DNA from: Oscillospiraceae bacterium
GTDB lineage: Bacteria > Bacillota > Clostridia > Oscillospirales > Ruminococcaceae
Assembly: GCA_902790675.1 (NCBI GenBank)
Contig: CADASU010000001.1
Span: 1 to 64,000 of the forward strand
Direction: 5' to 3'
Length of the DNA stretch: 64,000 nt
Part shown: piece after piece, positions 57,720 to 64,000 of the stretch
Position numbering within the stretch: position 1 is the first letter of the stretch
Layout: every line of letters starts with the position of its first letter
The notes under the pieces: model-generated
What the model was told of the DNA's origin: nothing
Databases searched by the model: none
What the model saw: the letters and a program-made list of their open reading frames with translations, nothing else
Program-made: the position numbers and the translations under genes

Positions 57720-57795
57720 GCTGGTGTAGCTCAGTTGGTAGAGCAGCTGATTTGTAATCAGCAGGTCGGGGGTTCAAGTCCGTCCACCAGCTCCA
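57720..57795 (+). tRNA. tRNA-Thr (TGT)
   Basis: Acceptor GCTGGTG/CACCAGC, D arm GCTC..GAGC, anticodon arm GCTGA-TTTGTAA-TCAGC with anticodon TGT, T loop TTCAAGT and encoded CCA. The T stem (GGGGG/CCGTC) has one G-G mismatch and one G-U pair. Confidence 0.95.
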
Positions 57796-57802
57796 TATAT
57801 TT

Positions 57803-57887
57803 GGGAGATTTCCCGAGCGGCCAAAGGGGGCAGACTGTAAATCTGTTGCTTTATGCTTCGATGGTTCGAATCCATCATCTCCCACCA
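57803..57887 (+). tRNA. tRNA-Tyr (GTA)
   Basis: Acceptor GGGAGAT/ATCTCCC, anticodon arm with GTA in loop CTGTAAA, a long class II variable arm, T loop TTCGAAT and encoded CCA. It lies 7 nt after tRNA-Thr in the same transcript. Confidence 0.95.
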
Positions 57888-57892
57888 TGTCT

Positions 57893-57930
57893 ATGCTGTA
57901 ATGTGTTGGTTACAGCATGTTTTATTTTAG
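57893..57930 (+). terminator. tRNA operon terminator
   Basis: ATGCTGTAA (57893-57901) pairs with TTACAGCAT (57910-57918), followed by GTTTTATTTT. Confidence 0.88.
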
Positions 57931-58032
57931 ATTTAAATATTTTTATTATTTTGTAATAATGCGTAAAAATTAATAATCAGTATTTAATATCTAACACATT
58001 AATTTTAAAAAAAAGATTGGAATATTAAAAAA

Positions 58033-58635
58033 ATGAAAGATAATTTAACAATTTATTTTGATAGAAAAAAAATAGTTATAAACACTTTGCTTGCGCTGTT
58101 GGCTTCTCTAATATCTTTACTTGCTGTACCAATTATTGCAGGCAAAATACTAAGTGGTGAGCTCAGCATAGTGTTTATTTCTTCGATTGTTATTGTGACA
58201 TATGCTAGTTTATATTTACTACATAATACTATTTATCTCTTTTTTAAAACTATTTTAAAAAGAGAAAAAGAAGCTGTAATTATAAGTGATAAAGGAATAT
58301 ATCAAAGTAAATGCCACATTTTTTCTAAGCCCATCTTAATAGATTGGAAAAATATAGACGTATTTTCCTACGAATATCACGATATGTACCAACGAATAGG
58401 AAAAGTAGAAGTAAGAAAACAAAATCGTCCCGTTTGGATACTTTTTAACAATAACTCAATATGCTTAAACCTCAAACAGGAATTTTACGATAATTTACCA
58501 ATAATAAACAAAATAGCTTGCCATTTAACAAACATAACGTCGAAAGGATATGACTTTCGCATAAAGCTATTCTTCACTAAATGTGACGCCAAAGAAGTGG
58601 TGAGTAAAATGAAAGAATACTGCCCTAAAAAATAG
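58033..58635 (+). CDS. Two-helix membrane protein, tandem paralogue 1
   Basis: The 200-residue product has two transmembrane helices (~residues 15-37 and ~45-75) followed by a cytosolic domain. EAVIISDKGIYQS, LIDWKNIDVF, then strands and a C-terminal RIKLFFTKCDAKEVVSKMKEYCPK make up that domain. The layout resembles STM3941-like membrane proteins with a PH-like domain; function unknown. It shares the ends of paralogues 2 and 3 (SKGYD..., CDA.EV...). A weak AAGATTGGA site precedes the ATG. Confidence 0.7.
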   Translation: MKDNLTIYFDRKKIVINTLLALLASLISLLAVPIIAGKILSGELSIVFISSIVIVTYASLYLLHNTIYLFFKTILKREKEAVIISDKGIYQSKCHIFSKPILIDWKNIDVFSYEYHDMYQRIGKVEVRKQNRPVWILFNNNSICLNLKQEFYDNLPIINKIACHLTNITSKGYDFRIKLFFTKCDAKEVVSKMKEYCPKK

Positions 58636-58664
58636 TACTTAAAATAATAGAGGATGTGCTACAA

Positions 58665-59237
58665 ATGAAAGACAGATTTGTTGTTAAGTTTAATTTAAAA
58701 AAAGTGGCCTTATTTAGCTTAGCATCAGTCATGTTTACCCTTGGAGGTTTATATTTTGCTACTCTACCCCAAGAAGAACTAACAGATACGATGCGTCTTC
58801 CAAAAGGAGGCCGAATTAGAAATAAATCTATTATTCAAATTCTTATGATGCTTGGTGCTTTATTTTTTGGAGCATGTAGTTTTGCATTCATGTTTCTTTT
58901 GATTGCACTTATTTTAAACAAACTAATTTTCAAAAATGAAGAAAAAGAACTTTTAGTCGTAAATAGTGAAGGGATATTGATTAATCGTTGGAGCATTTTT
59001 TCAAAGTCAACACTAGTAGAATGGGAGCACGTTGAAGATATATGTCCAAAAAATAAAAATATATTGTTAAAGTTAACACAAGAATTTTATAACAACTCAT
59101 CGTCTTTTAAAAAAATAATGTATAATCTTAATAGACAACTTTCAAAAGGCTACGACACTCTTATAAATTTGAGTTTGTCTACCTGCGACGCAGATGAAGT
59201 AATTAGTGAAATAAACAAATACCGCCCTACAGAATAA
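58665..59237 (+). CDS. Two-helix membrane protein, tandem paralogue 2
   Basis: The 190-residue product starts at 58665 after AGAGGATG, giving KDRFVVKFNLKKVALF. It has two transmembrane helices split by a charged loop (PKGGRIRNKS), then LNKLIFKNEEKELLVVNSEGI, WEHVEDIC and LTQEFYNNSS. The end is RQLSKGYDTLINLSLSTCDADEVISEI. It is closer to paralogue 3 than to paralogue 1. Only 29 nt separate it from paralogue 1, so they are probably cotranscribed. Confidence 0.7.
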   Translation: MKDRFVVKFNLKKVALFSLASVMFTLGGLYFATLPQEELTDTMRLPKGGRIRNKSIIQILMMLGALFFGACSFAFMFLLIALILNKLIFKNEEKELLVVNSEGILINRWSIFSKSTLVEWEHVEDICPKNKNILLKLTQEFYNNSSSFKKIMYNLNRQLSKGYDTLINLSLSTCDADEVISEINKYRPTE

Positions 59238-59295
59238 TATTTGATAAAATAATTTATAAAAAATTAATTTTACCTTTAATGAGGTGTAACAAAAT

Positions 59296-59877
59296 ATGAA
59301 CAATAAATTTGTTGTTCCTTTTAATATAAAAAAGTTGGCTTTAACGGCTTTAATATTTACTATTTTTACCATTATCTTTATAAACATTACTTCAAAGCAA
59401 AAAAATTTTATTACCATTGTAATTATGAATATTTTGACTTTGTTTTTAGGCTTTGCTACTATTTGTATAATTCTTTCTTTAATTAAGATAATTTTAAACA
59501 AACTAATTTTTAAGAATGAAGAAAAAAGCGTTTTATTAGCTATAGACCATAGAAAACTATTGATCAATAGTCCTAATATATTTATAAAGCAAAAGTCAAT
59601 AGAGTGGAGATATATTGAAGATATATGTGTTTTTGATTCAAAAAATGATTTGTTTAATTACAGAGATAGCACACTTTTAAAAAATAAAATTATAGCATTA
59701 AAAATAACGCCAGAATTTTATTACAGCCTATCATTATGGGGAAAAATAACATATAACATTAATAAAAAGTTATCAAAAGGCCGTGGAAAAGGCTATGGAA
59801 TACGTATATATTTAGTCCATTCTGACTTCAACGCAGACGAAGTTTTAGATGAAATATACAAATATTGTTTTAAATAA
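59296..59877 (+). CDS. Two-helix membrane protein, tandem paralogue 3
   Basis: The 193-residue product shares NNKFVVPFNIKKLALTAL and LNKLIFKNEEKSVLLAI with paralogue 2, then WRYIEDICVFDSKND and ITPEFYYSLSLWGKI. It ends GYGIRIYLVHSDFNADEVLDEI, lacking the Cys of TCDA. Two transmembrane helices (~residues 14-32, ~38-62) precede the soluble domain. GAGGTG lies upstream of the ATG. No partner gene is evident; isocitrate dehydrogenase downstream has its own promoter. Confidence 0.7.
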   Translation: MNNKFVVPFNIKKLALTALIFTIFTIIFINITSKQKNFITIVIMNILTLFLGFATICIILSLIKIILNKLIFKNEEKSVLLAIDHRKLLINSPNIFIKQKSIEWRYIEDICVFDSKNDLFNYRDSTLLKNKIIALKITPEFYYSLSLWGKITYNINKKLSKGRGKGYGIRIYLVHSDFNADEVLDEIYKYCFK

Positions 59878-59905
59878 AAATTATAAATACATTTATAAAG
59901 ATACT

Positions 59906-59934
59906 TTGATTTATATTCATTTATATGATATAAT
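59906..59934 (+). promoter_or_regulatory. icd promoter
   Basis: TTGATT (59906-59911), 17 nt, TATAAT (59929-59934). Confidence 0.65.
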
Positions 59935-60003
59935 TTTGTATGTAATATAACTTGATTTATTTTATGAGAACAAGTTTCAAAATATAAAGAGGAGACAAAT
60001 ATT

Positions 60004-61167
60004 ATGGAAATGGAAAAAGTATCTAAAGCAACCAATCATTTTGAAAAATTAATTAAAAATCAACTTGATAGAATTAAAATGATGGAATCACAAAAAGATT
60101 TTGTAGATTATGCTAAACTAGATAAAATTAAAATTGGAATTTGCGGTGGCGATGGAATTGGCCCTGTAATAACCAAAGAAGCAGAAAGAGTCCTTAAGTT
60201 TTTATTAGCAGATGCTGTTAGCTCTGGCAAAGTTGAATTTAAAGATATAGATGGGCTAACCATTGAAAATAGAGCTAAAGCTAATAAAGCAATTCCAGAT
60301 GATGTTTTAGCTGAGTTAAAAGAGTGTGATGTTATATTAAAAGGGCCAACAACAACTCCTAGAAAAGGTGACCCTTGGCCAAATATAGAGAGTGCAAATG
60401 TTGCTATGCGCAAAGAATTAGATTTATTTGCAAATGTTCGTCCTGTTAAAGTTCCTAGTGAAGGAATAGATTGGACATTCTTCCGTGAAAATACTGAAGG
60501 TTCATATGCGCTAGGTTCATGTGGTATAAACGTTGATGAAGACTTGGCTATTGACTTTACAGTAACAACTCATCAAGGCTCAGAACGCATAGCACGAATG
60601 GCTTTTGAATATGCTAGAAAAAATAACAAAAAAAAGGTGTCAATAATAACTAAAGCAAATGTTATAAAAACAACCGATGGCAATTTTTTGCGTGACTGTA
60701 AAAAAGTAGCTGAAGAATTTCCAGAAATTGAAGTAGATGACTGGTATATAGACATAACAACTGCCAAATTAATAGATAAAAATCGTAGGAAAGATTTTTC
60801 TGTTTTCATTTTGCCAAACTTATATGGAGATATTATTACGGATGAAGCTGCAGAATTTCAAGGTGGAGTTGGAACTGCAGGTAGTGCAAACTTAGGAAAA
60901 CGCTACGCAATGTTTGAAGCCATACACGGTTCTGCTCCTAGGATGGTTGCTGAAGGTAGAGATATTTATGCTGATCCATGCTCTATATTACGTGCATCTG
61001 TTCTGCTTCTATCACATATAGGATTTCAAGAACAAGCAGATAAATTAGAAAATGCTTTAGATATATGTATGTTTAAAGAGCAAAAAATAAAAATAACTGG
61101 TAGAAAAGATGGTGCAACAACAAAAGAATTTGGCGACTATGTTATGAAAACTACTGAGCTACTTTAA
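60004..61167 (+). CDS. icd: Isocitrate dehydrogenase (isopropylmalate dehydrogenase family)
   Basis: The 387-residue enzyme has GICGGDGIGPVITKEAERVL, KGPTTTPRKGDPWPNIESANV, FFRENTEGSYALGS, ITKANVIKTTDG and the metal-binding NLYGDIITDEAAEFQGGVG. The substrate loop with ENTEGSYA and NIESANVAMRK fits isocitrate rather than isopropylmalate. The coenzyme (NAD or NADP) is not settled from sequence. It carries an N-terminal extension of about 38 residues before the fold. GAGGAG precedes the ATG. With aconitase it completes citrate to 2-oxoglutarate. Confidence 0.88.
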   Translation: MEMEKVSKATNHFEKLIKNQLDRIKMMESQKDFVDYAKLDKIKIGICGGDGIGPVITKEAERVLKFLLADAVSSGKVEFKDIDGLTIENRAKANKAIPDDVLAELKECDVILKGPTTTPRKGDPWPNIESANVAMRKELDLFANVRPVKVPSEGIDWTFFRENTEGSYALGSCGINVDEDLAIDFTVTTHQGSERIARMAFEYARKNNKKKVSIITKANVIKTTDGNFLRDCKKVAEEFPEIEVDDWYIDITTAKLIDKNRRKDFSVFILPNLYGDIITDEAAEFQGGVGTAGSANLGKRYAMFEAIHGSAPRMVAEGRDIYADPCSILRASVLLLSHIGFQEQADKLENALDICMFKEQKIKITGRKDGATTKEFGDYVMKTTELL

Positions 61168-61194
61168 TAAGTTTAGTTTGAAGTATATAATATA

Positions 61195-61462
61195 ATGTCT
61201 ACCGCACTCAGATTACCCAAATACTATCGCTTTTTAGGTAATTGGAATCACTGCGCTTCGAAGGATTCGGTCAACAAAGATATGGATATAATTTAATGAT
61301 AAAGGATTTAATTCGATAGGCATGTTTACCAAAAATATTGTTGAAATAAAGCATCAGAGGATTTATGATTTTGCAATAAACTTTGACAATGTTGTTGTAG
61401 AAAATGTGCGTATTAGTGACAAATTATTAACTCTTTGTTTTAAAATGAACAAATTAAACTGA
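61195..61462 (+). pseudogene. rex: Decayed rex (redox-sensing repressor) gene with internal deletion
   Basis: Three fragments in order match Rex. ATG 61195 opens MSTALRLPKYYRFLGN, the N-terminal DNA-binding start (Rex: LPxYYRYL). A frame change then gives SLRFEGFGQQRYGYNL, the winged-helix motif FGGFGQxGYGYN. From 61322 a third stretch, IYDFAINFDNVVVENVRIS followed by DKLLTLCFKMN, matches the Rex C-terminus (WNFAPVDL...VVVENVxLSDSL). The ~110-residue NADH-binding Rossmann domain is missing. No functional product is expected. It accounts for most of the 61168-61507 gap. Confidence 0.8.
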
Positions 61463-61478
61463 TAGTATAATAAAATAG

Positions 61479-61510
61479 ACCAGGCACGTAAACATGGCCT
61501 GGTTTGTTTA
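61479..61510. terminator. Terminator of YjbR-like gene / rex remnant
   Basis: ACCAGGC (61479-61485) pairs with GCCTGGT (61497-61503), followed by TTGTTTATTT. It overlaps the 3' side of the convergent gene. Confidence 0.75.
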
Positions 61511-61828
61511 TTTAGTGAGTTCATAGCTATGTTCAATCAATTCCTTAAGTTCATTCAAATCAATATTATTCACAAAAACCGTGTTCCAATGTACTTTGTT
61601 CATATGCCAAGCTGGAATTATTGCACTATTCACTTGCCTGAGAAAATCAGACTTTATCGGATCACATTTTAAATTAATAGCCAGTTTGCCGTCAATTTCA
61701 ATAATTAGTGCAAACCACTTTCTGCTTTCTTTATGTCTAGCAACCAAAGCATTTCCCTTACTAAAGGGATTATCTATTAAAACATTTTCTAACTTTTTTA
61801 ATAAATCTATCAATTCAATCTTATCCAT
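61508..61828 (-). CDS. MmcQ/YjbR family protein
   Basis: The 106-residue protein has the YjbR/MmcQ double-wing fold pattern: PFSKGNALVARHKESRKWFALI, LAINLKCDPIKSDFLRQ, IIPAWHMNKVHWNTVFV and a C-terminal helix ELKELIEHSYEL. The fold resembles DNA-binding proteins, but function is unproven. The start at 61828 follows GGGATGG; an in-frame codon lies five residues earlier. Single gene. Confidence 0.88.
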   Translation of the reverse strand: MDKIELIDLLKKLENVLIDNPFSKGNALVARHKESRKWFALIIEIDGKLAINLKCDPIKSDFLRQVNSAIIPAWHMNKVHWNTVFVNNIDLNELKELIEHSYELTK

Positions 61829-61915
61829 TGTAAACCATCCCATTACCGCAAGTCAAAGCCTGCTATTAACTTTAACTAAAATACAAATTGTATAAAATTC
61901 TGCTTTAATTACAAA

Positions 61916-64000
61916 CTAAAGTTGTCTTTTTCCAATTAAACTCATGCAAAATACAATTAACAAAACAGATAAATGAATTACAATTATTCCTAAAGACGAA
62001 AATTTATAAACCATATTTGTCGCTATAAATGCAACTAATATTAAAATAGAAATTAATATTCCAAAAATAGAAAATGCCATCCCCATTCTAGAAAAAAATC
62101 TATATTTTTTAGACTCTATTATTGCATTGGCAAAAGAATCAAAGTCATCATTACAAATAACTGACGAACCATCTCGCGACATTTCTCTAGTTTGCTTTCT
62201 ATAGCTTTTATGATATTGAGCAGGAAGAATTTTGAATAAGTCCTCACAAACTTCAAACTTCTCTGATAACTTTTTAGATTGAATAACAAAATCAACACTT
62301 TTTACTATCAATGATATTCCTTCATCCTCTAAAGACTTCAACGTTAATTCAACATCATAATCAGCACTCATATTATACATAAACGCAGCGGTCAACTGCC
62401 CAGATATTGCAACAAAAATTATTTCGCAGTTATTCTTATTCATTTGATTAATTTCATCATAAGATGGCATAATCACGTTATGGTTAATCATCATATCATA
62501 GCTTCCTATAATTACTCTCCTATCATCTACCCACGCAGATATGCCCAAACCATCTTCGTATAATATAGTATCAACTTTCTTTAAATGCTTTTCATTTCCC
62601 AAAAGTATATCCATAAATATATCTTTTAAAATACTATCGGAAGCATTCAACACACTTGCAGCACAAATTATAGAATCATCTATTTTATATCCATTAAAAA
62701 CTCTCATTCCAGCTAAATTAACAGTTCCTTTAGGAAATAATTCTCTAGCATTTAAAAGAATTGTATCTGTATTTCCAAAGTTAATCGCACCAGATCCTAA
62801 CAAAGCTGCTTTCTTTTTAGCTAGTCGCCTTTGTGCGGAAAAAAATGGGAATACTGCAGAAAATAGAAAAGAAAACGGCGTAACTAAACATAACGTTGCA
62901 GAAAAAACTGTTAAAGATATCCATATGTTTTTAGATACAACCCCAGAAATAATTGTAAGTAAAATGCTTAAACACAAACCAATTGGCGCTAAAAAAAATC
63001 CAACAGTATCTGTAATATTATCAGCAACAGAATAATAAATAAAATCAGTTAAAAAACCAACTTTTCTTTTAAAAGCAACTAGAGGAACAAGTTTTCCTCC
63101 TCTGCCTTTAGAAAAAGCAGACAATAAATCTTCATTTGTAGCCATTTCAACAGAACAACACTTTAAATTTTCATCGCAAATAAACTGAAAATTTTTAAAA
63201 ATATTTTTATAATTAACATAATTAGCTAAACTATGAAAAGTCATACATCCAATAACTACAGGTGTTAACAAAAATATATTTTTATTGTTTATCATTTCGT
63301 TTCCAGAAAAAAATAAAAGTAAATTTTGAAAAATATTTCCAGCAATCATAGCGGATATTGCGCTATTGGCATTTGCTTTTAATTTAAGCAATCCAACAAT
63401 GCCCGATTTTAATACGTCTAAAAAAACAACAGAAGAACAAACTAAAAATAAAAGATTTAAAGAAAGATATGCAAAAGGTTTAGCAACTGTTAAATATGCT
63501 GGCAAAGCAAAATAGTTAAAAACTCCCAATTGCCATATTAATGATATAACAAATAAAATTGCCAATAATAAAGTAGATAGTTTTAATTTTTTTATTGTCT
63601 TTATTAAATAATTATTTACATTTTCAAAATCAGCTTTATCTCTATATTCCAGGTCTACATCAGATTTATCCACCAACGTATTAGAATCTGTTAAATCTTC
63701 TTCATTACCTACATCGCCATCTCCATATAAAGGCCTAATTTCCGCGCCGTGTATGACTTTATAATTATTATTAAATTTTTCTACCTTCTTATTTCGCTGT
63801 TTTTGAAACGTGTCAAATCTATCAACCTGAGATTCAGTAATTTTGTGTCTCTCAAATGAAGCCAATTTTTCTTTATCAATGTTCTTATTTTCAAACTCTC
63901 CTGTATGAAAAGTAGTCGGACCTCTAGTCCCAGCAGAATCACTATATATATTCCTATTAGTGTTATGAGACATAAACTTTTCAAATTTTTCTCTTTTTTC
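61916..64000 (-). CDS. P-type-ATPase-like membrane protein lacking the catalytic aspartate (5' end may extend past window)
   Basis: From ATG 63973 the product is 685 residues, but the frame stays open to 64000 (EKREKFEKF), so the true start may lie outside. A ~125-residue charged, cytosolic N-terminus precedes about four helices, a soluble loop, two helices and a large domain. A last pair of helices follows, the P1B-type ATPase layout. Where active pumps read DKTGTLT, this one reads NTDTILLNARELFPKGTVNL, so the phosphorylated aspartate is lost. Other pieces (IIGSYDMMI, AAFMYNM, LTLKSLEDEGISLIV) still follow the P/N-domain pattern. Transport by the normal cycle is not expected. Confidence 0.75.
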   Translation of the reverse strand, partial: EKREKFEKFMSHNTNRNIYSDSAGTRGPTTFHTGEFENKNIDKEKLASFERHKITESQVDRFDTFQKQRNKKVEKFNNNYKVIHGAEIRPLYGDGDVGNEEDLTDSNTLVDKSDVDLEYRDKADFENVNNYLIKTIKKLKLSTLLLAILFVISLIWQLGVFNYFALPAYLTVAKPFAYLSLNLLFLVCSSVVFLDVLKSGIVGLLKLKANANSAISAMIAGNIFQNLLLFFSGNEMINNKNIFLLTPVVIGCMTFHSLANYVNYKNIFKNFQFICDENLKCCSVEMATNEDLLSAFSKGRGGKLVPLVAFKRKVGFLTDFIYYSVADNITDTVGFFLAPIGLCLSILLTIISGVVSKNIWISLTVFSATLCLVTPFSFLFSAVFPFFSAQRRLAKKKAALLGSGAINFGNTDTILLNARELFPKGTVNLAGMRVFNGYKIDDSIICAASVLNASDSILKDIFMDILLGNEKHLKKVDTILYEDGLGISAWVDDRRVIIGSYDMMINHNVIMPSYDEINQMNKNNCEIIFVAISGQLTAAFMYNMSADYDVELTLKSLEDEGISLIVKSVDFVIQSKKLSEKFEVCEDLFKILPAQYHKSYRKQTREMSRDGSSVICNDDFDSFANAIIESKKYRFFSRMGMAFSIFGILISILILVAFIATNMVYKFSSLGIIVIHLSVLLIVFCMSLIGKRQL

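Noticed and set aside
57697-57956. Short frames over the tRNA pair
   Set aside because: They translate tRNA sequence; such frames are a known annotation artefact.
61322-61462. Independent 46-residue small protein
   Set aside because: Better explained as the C-terminal fragment of the decayed rex gene.

Overview
The window looks like chromosomal DNA from a low-GC, anaerobic, spore-forming Clostridia, probably near the Oscillospiraceae/Ruminococcaceae; I infer this from content, not from a search. It is AT-rich, with strong AGGAGG-type ribosome binding sites and many TTGNNN-N17-TATAAT promoters. It carries one-piece pyruvate:ferredoxin oxidoreductase, acetate kinase, sporulation genes (sigG, spoVS, a YtvI-like protein), CIRCE-controlled htpG and the clostridial GGGtGRT pair.

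Layout. 1-1.2 kb: gene debris, with a decayed membrane-protein gene and IS1-like transposase remnants on both strands. 1.2-11.8 kb: ABC exporter, nifJ, htpG, ppk and a peptidoglycan amidase, separated by strong hairpin terminators. 12.2-13.9 kb: five tandem genes for small double-glycine-leader peptides, three of them behind copies of one 151-bp promoter cassette. 14.1-21.8 kb: D-amino-acid aminotransferase, DUF421/DUF4363 pair, nrdR, ROK kinase, sigG, aconitase, YtvI-like permease. 21.9-24.5 kb: three tandem genes for small secreted proteins with nearly constant signal peptides, changing mature parts and a repeated structured intergenic element. 24.7-28.1 kb: Fe-S scaffold-like protein with GGGtGRT protein, then two acetyltransferases and a Cys-rich protein. 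28.6-53.3 kb: mostly housekeeping: cysS, lipoprotein cyclophilin, parE/parC-type topoisomerase, secG-rnr, pyrG, an orphan soluble histidine kinase, gap, ackA-pfk-gltX-ymdB, spoVS, asp23-fakA-recG-thrS. 53.4-64 kb: MBL hydrolase, GrpB-like protein, a conserved unknown, purB, tRNA-Thr and tRNA-Tyr, three tandem paralogous membrane proteins, isocitrate dehydrogenase, a decayed rex gene, a YjbR-like protein and a large P-type-ATPase-like membrane protein with no catalytic aspartate.

Together the metabolic genes support fermentation of sugar to acetate (ROK kinase, Pfk, Gap, PFOR, AckA), with aconitase and isocitrate dehydrogenase giving an oxidative route to 2-oxoglutarate. The most unusual content is three separate tandem paralogue arrays (GG-leader peptides, secreted proteins, membrane proteins). 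The first two keep the export signal nearly constant and vary the cargo. No modification enzyme, C39 peptidase or immunity gene was found beside the peptides, so any export machinery must lie outside the window.
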